DNA of 6,021 nucleotides from Actinomycetota bacterium. GTDB lineage: Bacteria; Actinomycetota; Actinomycetes; Acidothermales; Acidothermaceae. Within the stretch, counting starts at the first letter, position 1. The number at the start of each line of letters is the position of its first letter. The position numbers were made by a program, and so were the translations under genes. The DNA is taken from contig PLCK01000026.1 in NCBI GenBank assembly GCA_003134755.1, forward strand, positions 3,270-9,290, written 5' to 3'. This document shows positions 1-5,904 of this stretch, one piece after another. The notes under the pieces were generated by a model that saw nothing but the letters and a program-made list of their open reading frames with translations, did not search any database and was not told the DNA's origin.

Positions 1-1203
1 GCGGTTGCCACCACCGAGAACACCCGCCGTCGCGAGTACCTAGCCGACGTCCTGACCGGCCGCGACGCGGCCAAGGAGGTGCGCGCCTACGATTTGTCTG
101 CGGCCCTGCGGACCCGATGGCGCGCTTTGTACGACAGCTACTTGTCCGATCTTCGGGCGAAGGTGGCGCGCCGCACCAGGCTTGCGTTGCTGGGCACCGC
201 GGTCACCGCTGTGGTCACGGTCGCGACTATCGGGTTGCTCATCTGGTTGGTCGACCACGGTCGGATCAGCCTCGCCGAGGCCGGGGCAGCGGCGGTCGCG
301 ATCCGGCTCCTCGCCGGTCGCCTCCAATCGACGGTAAACGGAATCTCCAAGCTGTTCGAATGCAGCCTGTTCCTGCGTGATCTTCAGGACTTCCTGATGT
401 TGCGCCCGTCGAGCGACGCCGATGCGCCCCGACCCCCGGCGACGTTTGCGGGCATCGCAGCGGTTGGCGTCGGCTTTCGCTACCCGGGTACCGACGTCGA
501 CGTGCTCCGCGACATCCACCTGCGCATCGGACCGGGTGAGGTCGTCGCTCTGGTAGGCGAGAACGGGTCAGGCAAGACCACCCTCGCCAAGCTGCTTGCC
601 CAGCTGTACCGCCCCACCGAGGGCGAGGTGCGCTGGGGTGACGTAGCAGCACAAACGTACGAGCCGGCCGCGATGCGGTCACAGATCGCGGTCCTGTTCC
701 AAGACTTCGTGCGCTATCAACTCAGCGCACGCGAGAACATCGGCGCCGGCCGGACTGGCCATCTCGACGACGACGTTGCCGTACGCGCCGCGGCGGCAGC
801 ATCAGGCGCCGACGGCTTCTTGAGCCGACTGCCCCAGGGCTACGACACGGTACTGTCGCGGGCGTTTCGCGGCGGCCGTGACCTGTCTCTCGGGCAATGG
901 CAGCGGGTCGCTCTGGCGAGAGCCTTCCTGCGCGACGCACAGTTCGTCATCCTCGACGAGCCGACCGCGTCACTCGACGCTCGCGCCGAAGCGGCGCTCT
1001 TCGCCTCGATCCGTGAGCTCTTCCGTGATCGATCGGTGCTGCTGATCGCGCACCGGTACGCGAGCGTGCGCACCGCCGACCGCATCTACGTGCTGCACGA
1101 TGGCAGGCTGGTCGAACACGGCGACCACGCCACGCTGATGGCAGCGAACGGGCGCTACGCGGAGCTCTTCGAGTTGCAAGCGAGCCAATACCTCGGCCGG
1201 TGA
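1..1203 (+). CDS. ABC exporter, fused membrane and ATPase domains (probable lasso peptide exporter D), 5' partial
   Basis: The frame is open from base 1 and reads as protein there (ATTENTRRREYLADVLTG...), so the gene starts outside the window; the GTG at 79 is internal. 400 residues are visible. Residues 1-135 are the end of an ABC exporter membrane domain: a cytoplasmic coupling region (TRRREYLADVLTG, then EVRAYDL) and a hydrophobic segment at about residues 62-84. Residues 150-400 are the nucleotide-binding domain: Walker A GENGSGKTT (186-194), Q-loop FQD (233-235), signature LSLGQ (295-299; the usual form is LSGGQ), Walker B FVILDEP (315-321) and H-loop His351. All catalytic motifs are intact. 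Homodimeric exporters of this form (McjD type) carry the mature lasso peptide out and often give self-immunity. The role here is inferred from the neighbourhood. Unlike most lasso exporters it is transcribed towards the biosynthetic genes, so it needs its own promoter, to the left of the window. Confidence 0.9.
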   Translation, partial: AVATTENTRRREYLADVLTGRDAAKEVRAYDLSAALRTRWRALYDSYLSDLRAKVARRTRLALLGTAVTAVVTVATIGLLIWLVDHGRISLAEAGAAAVAIRLLAGRLQSTVNGISKLFECSLFLRDLQDFLMLRPSSDADAPRPPATFAGIAAVGVGFRYPGTDVDVLRDIHLRIGPGEVVALVGENGSGKTTLAKLLAQLYRPTEGEVRWGDVAAQTYEPAAMRSQIAVLFQDFVRYQLSARENIGAGRTGHLDDDVAVRAAAAASGADGFLSRLPQGYDTVLSRAFRGGRDLSLGQWQRVALARAFLRDAQFVILDEPTASLDARAEAALFASIRELFRDRSVLLIAHRYASVRTADRIYVLHDGRLVEHGDHATLMAANGRYAELFELQASQYLGR

Positions 1204-1205
1204 TC

Positions 1206-2171
1206 TCAGGAGCTCGCGGCCGGGCGCCAAGAAAGCTCCAGTGCGGCCGCAACTTCGGAGACCAAGGTCGGTGGCAGCGGCGTACGCCAGGGCAGCTCGA
1301 CGTCGAAGACCGGAACGTCGTCGACGAGCCGGCCCAGGAACTCAAAGTGCTGACGGTTCGTGTCCGCGTCGTCCCAGCCCAGAACGCGCGGGAACGCGGC
1401 CAGCTGCATCAACGCCTTCAGCGGCGGCATCCGTCGCGCGACGACGTGGTCCTGTTCGCGCATAAGAGTCGGGACGACGATTGAATGCAGTGGAACATGG
1501 TCGTCAGCCGTGCGATCGGGAGCCGTCGAGTGCCGGCCGTCGGCGGTGATCGTGCGTACACCTCGCGGCCCGTCCAGCACCCGCAGTGCGCCGTCGCGCA
1601 GCCGAGTCTCGGTCGCGCCGAGCCGGCAGCACGGTTCGTTGCCGTGCACGTCCCCGACGCCGAGATCGACCCTGAGCACGTCGTCGGTGATCAGCGCCGC
1701 GCCTTGCCCGCAGAAGGCTGTCGCCAGCGTGCTCTTGCCCATCCCCGAGGCACCGACGAACGCAACTGCCTTTCCGTCAACCTCGACCGCGCTCGCGTGC
1801 AGCACGGGATGACCACGCAGCATGAGAACGACCGCGAGCACCGTGCCGGTCAGGTAGATCGGCAGCAAGTCGGGGTCGACGTCAACGTGGGGCCAGTAAC
1901 GGACGGTGCGGCCGCCAGGCTCGACGACGACATCGCAACGATCGAAGAAGCGCAGCCGCCAATGTCCGCCGTCTTCGCTGATGGCCCGAAACGGTGTGCC
2001 GTCGGGGGAATCGAGGGTTCCGATCAACCGGCCTGGCGGCAGCGTTGCAGGAACTACGATCGCGGCTTCCCCGATGAACCTCACGTCGGGCGGCCCGGCA
2101 TCGACCCGAGCCGAGCTCAAGCCGATATCGCTTGCCACCCGCAGGCCGTGCAGCAGCCGGACGTCGGTCAC
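1206..2171 (-). CDS. HPr-kinase-like lasso peptide kinase (K)
   Basis: 321 residues, P-loop kinase of the HprK family. The C-terminal half has LHASAVE (His125), Walker A GASGMGKS (140-147) and LITDDVLRVD with the Asp pair 163-164, the pattern conserved in HPr kinase/phosphorylase catalytic domains. The N-terminal 100 residues (HGLRVASDIGL...) match the start typical of HprK-related proteins found with PqqD and B2 genes, not the HPr kinase of sugar regulation. Such kinases in lasso clusters (ThcoK and PadeK, from memory) phosphorylate the hydroxyl of the precursor's C-terminal Ser; the precursor here ends in Ser-Ser, which fits. I chose the GTG at 2171 over an upstream TTG (2201): it makes a GTGA overlap with the stop of B, has GGAG 7 bases upstream, and starts the protein just before the family's usual opening. 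It is the last gene of the minus operon and ends 2 bases from the stop of the convergent exporter. Confidence 0.85.
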   Translation of the reverse strand: MTDVRLLHGLRVASDIGLSSARVDAGPPDVRFIGEAAIVVPATLPPGRLIGTLDSPDGTPFRAISEDGGHWRLRFFDRCDVVVEPGGRTVRYWPHVDVDPDLLPIYLTGTVLAVVLMLRGHPVLHASAVEVDGKAVAFVGASGMGKSTLATAFCGQGAALITDDVLRVDLGVGDVHGNEPCCRLGATETRLRDGALRVLDGPRGVRTITADGRHSTAPDRTADDHVPLHSIVVPTLMREQDHVVARRMPPLKALMQLAAFPRVLGWDDADTNRQHFEFLGRLVDDVPVFDVELPWRTPLPPTLVSEVAAALELSWRPAASS

Positions 2172-2620
2172 GGCAGGTCTCCAATCGGCAGGGGTGTCCA
2201 ATCACCGGGGTCGATGTCGAGTTCGATGTCGCCGACGCGCACCCAGGCGTGCCCCCGCAGCCCGGTCGCGTCGCGGCGGACGCCGAGGCAGAGCACCGGG
2301 CGTAGCGCGGACAACCTGCGGCCGACCACGAGCGAACTGCGTAGGCAAGGCCCACTACGACCAAGTGGCCACCAGCTGGCGACCCGCTCGACTGCGCGCA
2401 CCCGTCGCACCGCCCAATCCGGCAACCGTTTCCGCGCAGCGGTGGCGCCAACGTCCGGATCGTCACTCGCAGTGAGCGGCTCGCCCGCCGTCATCGACAC
2501 CTGCATCCGCCGCGCGGCGACAGTCAACGACGTCCGCCTCAACAACCACTCGACGTAACAGAAGAGCACCAGCGCAGCCACGAACTCGCGCGCCGCGCCA
2601 GGCAGTCGATTGACTCGCAT
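2168..2620 (-). CDS. Lasso peptide B2 leader peptidase (transglutaminase-like cysteine protease)
   Basis: 150 residues, the usual size of a stand-alone B2 protein. Residues 10-40 (REFVAALVLFCYVEWLLRR) form the hydrophobic N-terminal helix region common in the family. The catalytic part has GPCLRSSLVVGRRL with the nucleophile Cys92, and GHAWVRV with His124 followed by an Asp-rich stretch (residues 131-140) that should supply the third residue. It cuts the leader from precursor A, working with the leader-binding protein E (the split B1/B2 arrangement). The start is the ATG at 2620, which shares its A with the TGA of the cyclase gene (TGATG). I see no Shine-Dalgarno sequence, so translation probably depends on re-initiation from C. 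A frame-open GTG at 2698 would overlap C by 79 bases and add 26 Arg-rich residues unlike the family; I rejected it. The stop overlaps the start of the kinase gene. Confidence 0.9.
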   Translation of the reverse strand: MRVNRLPGAAREFVAALVLFCYVEWLLRRTSLTVAARRMQVSMTAGEPLTASDDPDVGATAARKRLPDWAVRRVRAVERVASWWPLGRSGPCLRSSLVVGRRLSALRPVLCLGVRRDATGLRGHAWVRVGDIELDIDPGDWTPLPIGDLP

Positions 2621-3771
2621 CACGCGGCGCGCACGGTGGCCAGCCAGGCGTGTTGCAGCAACGCGAACGAGGCGCCGTGCGGCATCGAAGACAACCACGA
2701 GGCACGCAACGCCTCGGCGTCGACCAATTCCGAGTCAATGCCTGCGGCGCCATCCCATTTCGTGGCGAACTCACGACTGTGACGCCCGCAGAACACCTGA
2801 TTGAACGACGCCTTGGTATGCCGGCGTACCACGCAGGCGGGCACAACGTCGCCAAATAGCTCGTTCATGGCCGTTGTGCGGCTGGCGAAACCCAGCGGGC
2901 CACCGCGAGCGGCCAGGGCATCGAGAAACCGCGGGTGTAGCAGCGGCGAGACCACCTCGACGCCGTGCGATTGCGCGACCAACCGAACCGATTCGGCACC
3001 GATCAGATGCCCGCGCAGGCGCGGTTGCCGGCGCACGGCAGCCCGCCAGTCAAGTGGTTCGGCAGCTAGCTCGTTCGCGAGCCGGCGCAGGTACTCACGT
3101 CTCGCTTCGGGTCGAAGCCAGGTCGGCGCCTCGGGGCCGGACGCCCGTCGCGCGGCGGCCCGACGGACCACGCCTGGTGCCAGCGCCAAAGCGGCGTCGC
3201 CGCGACGCCCTGGATAGGGGCGACCTTGTCGCCGGCGAAGATGCGCAAGGGGGCTTGCGCGCAACGGCCCGAGTACCTCGTCGCCGCCCTCACCGTCGAT
3301 CAGCCGATACCCGGGAACGGCCGCGTAGATCTGGTCCCAGCTTTGCACCGTGGCCGGGTACAGGTACCCGTGGCGACGCAGGCTGAGCTGGGCGGCCGGC
3401 CCGACGACGTCCATCTCGTCACGGATCTCGATGCGCAGCCAATCCGCTGGGCGAACGGCGCCGATGACAGCATGCTGAGCGGCAGTTTCGTCAAGATCGA
3501 CATGCTCGGGATAGACGCAGGTCACAGCGATCGGCTCGGGAAGCTGCTGACGGCGCGCGACGAGGACGGCGACCGCGAGCAGCGCCGACGAATCGCGACC
3601 CCCCGAGAACAGGACACCGGTCGGGCCGGCTGCGAGCAAATCGGCAAGCAGCGCGTCGAGCGCGTCGCGAACCCCTTCAACGGGTGGGGGTCGTCGGCGC
3701 GGGACGTCTACTGCGCCGAACGGGTGTTCGACCGCGATCTCGAGCGGATCGAGGGACCAGTCAGACCGCAA
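2620..3771 (-). CDS. Asparagine-synthetase-like lasso cyclase (C), lacking the N-terminal glutaminase domain
   Basis: 383 residues. It forms the macrolactam by adenylating the Asp side chain of the core with ATP, then allowing attack by the Gly1 amine. The synthetase domain is recognisable: PP-loop LFSGGRDSS (55-62), the second nucleotide/metal motif DGEGGDEVLG (159-168), and typical C-terminal elements (HPRFLDAL; RHTKASFNQVFCGRHSREF). Most lasso cyclases are about 500-650 residues with an N-terminal class II glutaminase-like domain. Here the protein opens with the segment that normally links the two domains (LDPLEIAVEHPFG) and no glutaminase-like reading frame lies nearby. The start must be the TTG at 3771: the preceding in-frame codons are GTC and the TGA of gene E, and GAGGAG lies 9 bases upstream. 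It ends in a TGATG junction with B. Confidence 0.88.
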   Translation of the reverse strand: MRSDWSLDPLEIAVEHPFGAVDVPRRRPPPVEGVRDALDALLADLLAAGPTGVLFSGGRDSSALLAVAVLVARRQQLPEPIAVTCVYPEHVDLDETAAQHAVIGAVRPADWLRIEIRDEMDVVGPAAQLSLRRHGYLYPATVQSWDQIYAAVPGYRLIDGEGGDEVLGPLRASPLAHLRRRQGRPYPGRRGDAALALAPGVVRRAAARRASGPEAPTWLRPEARREYLRRLANELAAEPLDWRAAVRRQPRLRGHLIGAESVRLVAQSHGVEVVSPLLHPRFLDALAARGGPLGFASRTTAMNELFGDVVPACVVRRHTKASFNQVFCGRHSREFATKWDGAAGIDSELVDAEALRASWLSSMPHGASFALLQHAWLATVRAA

Positions 3772-3774
3772 GAC

Positions 3775-4038
3775 TCAGGGCTCCTCGTCCAGCAGGCCAC
3801 GATCACGAAGCGACCCGAGGAAGGTGTCGACGTCTTCCGCGATCGCCTCGACGGGAGTGGCGGGGAACCGGCTTGCCAACGCGTCGACAAGCGCCAGCCG
3901 GTTGGTGTCAGCCTGGAGCAGCTGCAGTAGCACCGCACCGTTGCCGCGAGCAGCGAAATAGATCGAACTGTCGAGATCGAGCAACACGATCTCGTCGTCG
4001 AGGGCCTTCCAGGTCAGGCCTTGGCGTCGCAGCCGCAC
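3775..4038 (-). CDS. PqqD-like RiPP recognition element protein (lasso E/B1), leader binding
   Basis: 87 residues, the normal size of a stand-alone PqqD-fold recognition element. It starts RLRRQGLTWKALDDEIVLLDLDSSIYFAARGNGAVLLQLL, in pieces: a beta strand at 8-11, DEIVLLDLDSSIYFAAR (15-31) forming the strands that hold the leader, then GNGAVLLQLL and two further helices, LALVDALASRF and VEAIAEDVDTFLGSLRDRGLL. The role is to bind the YxxPxL leader of precursor A and deliver it to the B2 peptidase. The start is GTG at 4038, with AAGGAGG five bases upstream (4044-4050). A longer frame from GTG 4077 would put the hairpin at 4059-4090 inside the gene and add 13 residues not usual for the family. 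The TGA stop is followed by GTC and then the TTG start of C in the same frame. Confidence 0.88.
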   Translation of the reverse strand: MRLRRQGLTWKALDDEIVLLDLDSSIYFAARGNGAVLLQLLQADTNRLALVDALASRFPATPVEAIAEDVDTFLGSLRDRGLLDEEP

Positions 4039-4043
4039 GGCGG

Positions 4044-4050
4044 CCTCCTT
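4044..4050 (-). promoter_or_regulatory. Ribosome binding site of gene E (decides the start)
   Basis: AAGGAGG on the minus strand, five bases before the GTG at 4038. It favours this GTG over the GTG at 4077, which has no comparable site. Confidence 0.75.
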
Positions 4051-4058
4051 GCAAGCCA

Positions 4059-4090
4059 AAGCGGGGGCGCGCAACACGCCGCCCCCGCTT
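4059..4090 (-). terminator. 11-bp hairpin between precursor A and gene E (attenuator or mRNA stabiliser)
   Basis: Perfect inverted repeat: AAGCGGGGGCG (transcript strand) pairs with CGCCCCCGCTT around a 10-base loop. It lies between the A stop (4100) and the E ribosome binding site (4050). The 3' arm is followed by only three T residues and then mixed sequence, so it is not a strong intrinsic terminator. The position suits partial termination or protection of the short A transcript, making more precursor than enzyme. The structure is seen directly; the function is inferred. Confidence 0.65.
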
Positions 4091-4099
4091 ACGGGTATC

Positions 4100-4231
4100 T
4101 CAGCTTGATTCGTTCTTCAGGTGGCCGCGACGATGCCGCGCGTCGACGAAAGCTCCGCTAGCGAAGCCTCCGGTGACGTCAGCGACCGACCCGACGACCT
4201 CGAGAACTGGTGCCTGATATTGCTCTTGCAT
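4100..4231 (-). CDS. Lasso peptide precursor (A)
   Basis: 43 residues. The leader is 21 residues (MQEQYQAPVLEVVGSVADVTG) split here as MQEQYQAPVL and EVVGSVADVTG: Tyr5-x-x-Pro8-x-Leu10 is the motif bound by PqqD-like E proteins, Gly14 follows as in that class, and Thr20 is the conserved penultimate leader residue. The core has 22 residues: ring GFASGAFVD (Gly1 amine to Asp9 side chain, a 9-residue macrolactam) and loop/tail ARHRRGHLKNESS. Cutting at TG/G gives the known ring size; using the preceding Gly would give a 10-residue ring, outside the 7-9 range. The tail is strongly basic and ends in Ser-Ser, a plausible substrate for the kinase K. The start is ATG 4231 with GGAGG eight bases upstream (4240-4244). 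The frame stays open upstream to 4399, but that part covers the promoter region and has no family resemblance. Confidence 0.93.
   Translation of the reverse strand: MQEQYQAPVLEVVGSVADVTGGFASGAFVDARHRRGHLKNESS
4103..4168 (-). other. Predicted lasso core peptide (22 residues)
   Basis: Core Gly1 is coded at 4168-4166 and Ser22 at 4105-4103. Expected monoisotopic masses, summed by hand from residue masses: linear core 2398.20, cyclised lasso 2380.19, with one phosphate 2460.16, with phosphate and one hexose 2622.21. Only one acidic residue (Asp9) lies at ring-closing position 7-9; Glu20 is far too late. Confidence 0.85.
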
Positions 4232-4239
4232 AAAACCCC

Positions 4240-4244
4240 CCTCC
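4240..4244 (-). promoter_or_regulatory. Ribosome binding site of precursor A
   Basis: GGAGG inside a GGAGGGGGG run, eight bases (GGGGTTTT) before the ATG at 4231. It is the strongest site in the operon and separates the true precursor start from the longer open frame. Confidence 0.8.
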
Positions 4245-4277
4245 GCAACGTGGAGACCCGGCCCAGAGTTGGCCGAG

Positions 4278-4306
4278 AAGTTGACGATAGCCGCACGAAA
4301 GGTCAA
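4278..4306 (-). promoter_or_regulatory. Candidate promoter of the lasso operon
   Basis: In the 136-base gap between the glycosyltransferase stop and gene A, the minus strand has TTGACC (4306-4301), a good -35 box, then 17 bases and CAACTT (4283-4278), a poor -10 box. The predicted start near 4271 leaves a leader of about 40 bases. TTGAC on the + strand (4281-4285) and GTCAA (4302-4306) also make an inverted repeat whose centres are 21 bases apart, overlapping both boxes. Only the -35 match is good. Confidence 0.35.
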
Positions 4307-4367
4307 TTCCGGCCGAAACCGAGCCTCGTCGGATCCGTTGCGGCAGCGCCGCCGGGTCATCCGATAG

Positions 4368-5621
4368 CTATTCGGGATCATTGGAGTCACCCGCTTCAAG
4401 CGCGAGATCGATCAGAGCCCGATGCCGGATACGCCAGGAGTTGGCGGTCACGAAGGCGTAGCGCTCGGCGTCGGTCGCTCGTCCTTTCCGCAACGCTTCG
4501 TGGACGGCCGCGCCCCAGTCGTCATCCGCGCCAACGGGGACTACGCGGTTTCCGTGACCGTACGTGGTCGGCAGGTCGGTTGCGGCTACCGGCTGACCGG
4601 AGGCCAGGTAGTCCATGAGCTTCAACGGGCACATGGCCTCGGTCAGCGGCGTGCGGTGATGGGGCATGATGCAGGCATCGACATGCTGCAAAACGGCTGC
4701 GAGCCGAGCCTGCGGAAGAACGCCGAGATACCGGACGGCGGTAAGGTCGCTCAGCTCGGCCATCGGATGCACCCGACCGAGTGGGCCCATGAGTAGGACG
4801 GTGCCACCCGCGACAGCGTCGGCTACCGCCCGTACCGCCCCGGCGTCGAGCCGGTCGTCGACTGTACCCGCGTAGGCCACGATTGGTCGTGGCAACGCGG
4901 CGAGCTCGGGCGGCTCAGATGCTCGCGGGCCCCACACCGAAGCGTCGATGCCATTGGGCACGACGATGCTCGGTGCGGTAGGCGCCAACCGGTCGAGCAG
5001 GACGCTCGACACCGCTACGACGCTGCGACGCGTCTCTCGCAGGCCCTCATAAGCCGCGTCAAAGGCACGCCGCGCTGTCGGGGTCTCCGCCTTGGCGGCC
5101 CAGTCGTCGCGCGCATAGAAGACGACGCGGGCGGCCCACCTCATCGGCGCGAAGCCGGCAACCAACGCACTCGTGGTGATCACGACGACGTCGGTGAGCT
5201 CGTGCATCCGCACAGCCTGGGCGAGCGCGTCGTCATATCGCATCGCCATCGACCGAGCTTCACGCTCGTTCATCGGTGGCCGGCGCGACCACTGACGTGG
5301 ACGCACGAGATGGGTCCGCTCGTCCGCCGGAAAGGCGACCTCGACGCGCTTCACAGCGTCGACCGCCTGCGCCGCGCGGCTTCGGAAGGCGTCAGTGACG
5401 ACCAGTTGCCCCACTCGGTCGTCAGCTTGGAGACTGAACGCCAACTGCTCGGGCGGGCGACAGAAGTCGCGATGGACCGCATCGGCCCATGTGTCGGTGG
5501 AAAACGTGACGATCACGTCGCGGGTCGCGGGGCTCAGCGTGGCGATCTGTGTTCCCCAGGGGGGAACCGCGGCAGCCGGCGAGGTTGCAAACGCAGCCTG
5601 GTGCTGGCGATCCTCGCGCAC
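4368..5621 (-). CDS. GT4-type glycosyltransferase (TuaH-like)
   Basis: 417 residues, GT-B fold, no signal peptide or clear membrane segment, so cytoplasmic. The N-terminal domain has DVIVTFSTDTWADA (35-48) and VVFYARDDWAAKAE (166-179), as in TuaH-like glycosyltransferases of cell-surface glycan loci. The domain junction has IVVPNGID (219-226). The C-terminal nucleotide-sugar domain has IVAYAGTVDDRLD and, at 328-348, E-x3-PLKLMDYLASGQPVAA, the acidic loop that binds the donor in family GT4. Start GTG 5621 has AGGAGGG ending eight bases upstream (5629-5635). It lies 136 bases before precursor A on the same strand. It may glycosylate the lasso peptide, perhaps on the phosphate placed by K, or belong to a surface-glycan locus suggested by the divergent ABC-2 permease. 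Donor and acceptor cannot be read from sequence. Confidence 0.85.
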   Translation of the reverse strand: MREDRQHQAAFATSPAAAVPPWGTQIATLSPATRDVIVTFSTDTWADAVHRDFCRPPEQLAFSLQADDRVGQLVVTDAFRSRAAQAVDAVKRVEVAFPADERTHLVRPRQWSRRPPMNEREARSMAMRYDDALAQAVRMHELTDVVVITTSALVAGFAPMRWAARVVFYARDDWAAKAETPTARRAFDAAYEGLRETRRSVVAVSSVLLDRLAPTAPSIVVPNGIDASVWGPRASEPPELAALPRPIVAYAGTVDDRLDAGAVRAVADAVAGGTVLLMGPLGRVHPMAELSDLTAVRYLGVLPQARLAAVLQHVDACIMPHHRTPLTEAMCPLKLMDYLASGQPVAATDLPTTYGHGNRVVPVGADDDWGAAVHEALRKGRATDAERYAFVTANSWRIRHRALIDLALEAGDSNDPE

Positions 5622-5800
5622 GTCGCGACCCTCCTAAGATCTTTTCTGCAGCGTACTCAGGGCGACCGCTAGCCGAGGCGTTTCTGGTACCTCATCGCCC
5701 GAGCGTTGCTAATGGCGGGCCGACTAGCCAAGGCAACTGGGCCGAGCGGCCGAACGGCAATCGGCCATTCGCCAGGCTTGATGGGTCGTACGGGTGGCTT

Positions 5801-5828
5801 TTGACCTAGTCCGACGACTTTCTACAGG
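5801..5828 (+). promoter_or_regulatory. Candidate promoter of the right-edge permease gene
   Basis: TTGACC (5801-5806), 16 bases, TACAGG (5823-5828). The -35 box is good; the -10 box keeps TA but lacks the final T. The predicted transcript starts near 5835, about 70 bases before the TTG start. Confidence 0.3.
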
Positions 5829-5887
5829 GAGGTATGGCATCGTTGGGCATGCTCGGTCGACTGGAAATAGCTGCGCAAAGTACACCT

Positions 5888-5896
5888 AAGGGGGAG
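5888..5896 (+). promoter_or_regulatory. Ribosome binding site for the TTG start at 5905
   Basis: AAGGGGGAG ends eight bases before the TTG at 5905. An in-frame TAA at 5887-5889 rules out any start further upstream, so this site and the TTG define the gene start. Confidence 0.65.
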
Positions 5897-5904
5897 TCAG
5901 CTCG

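Larger units (their letters stand above)
5622..5904. other. Divergent intergenic region between the glycosyltransferase and the right-edge gene
   Basis: 283 bases with no convincing protein gene. It must hold the promoter of at least one of the two divergent genes. I see a candidate + promoter at 5801-5828, a 6-bp hairpin GGCCGA/TCGGCC (5748-5766), and a near-repeat CTAGCC(G/A)AGGC at 5669-5679 and 5724-5734. On the minus strand TACGCT (5655-5650) is a possible -10 box, without a matching -35, for the glycosyltransferase. Confidence 0.5.

Noticed and set aside
79..81. GTG 79 as the start of the ABC exporter
   Set aside because: The frame is open to base 1 and the upstream residues (TRRREYLADVLTG) are typical conserved exporter sequence, so the gene is cut by the window edge.
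2172..2201. Ten-residue longer kinase from TTG 2201
   Set aside because: GTG 2171 has GGAG at proper spacing and a GTGA overlap with the B stop.
1485..2558. 357-residue + strand open frame opposite the kinase and B2 genes
   Set aside because: It is antisense to two genes with intact family motifs, has no recognisable domain, and such shadows are expected in GC-rich DNA.
2621..2698. Longer B2 protein starting 79 bases inside the cyclase gene
   Set aside because: The extra 26 residues are unlike the family, and the TGATG junction at 2620 gives a normal-length B2 protein.
3226..3930. 234-residue + strand open frame opposite the cyclase and gene E
   Set aside because: Antisense shadow of genes with clear PP-loop and PqqD-like features; no domain or ribosome binding site of its own.
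4232..4399. N-terminal extension of precursor A to a 99-residue protein
   Set aside because: The added part is Arg-rich with no leader features and covers the intergenic gap. ATG 4231 has the strong ribosome binding site and gives a standard-length leader.
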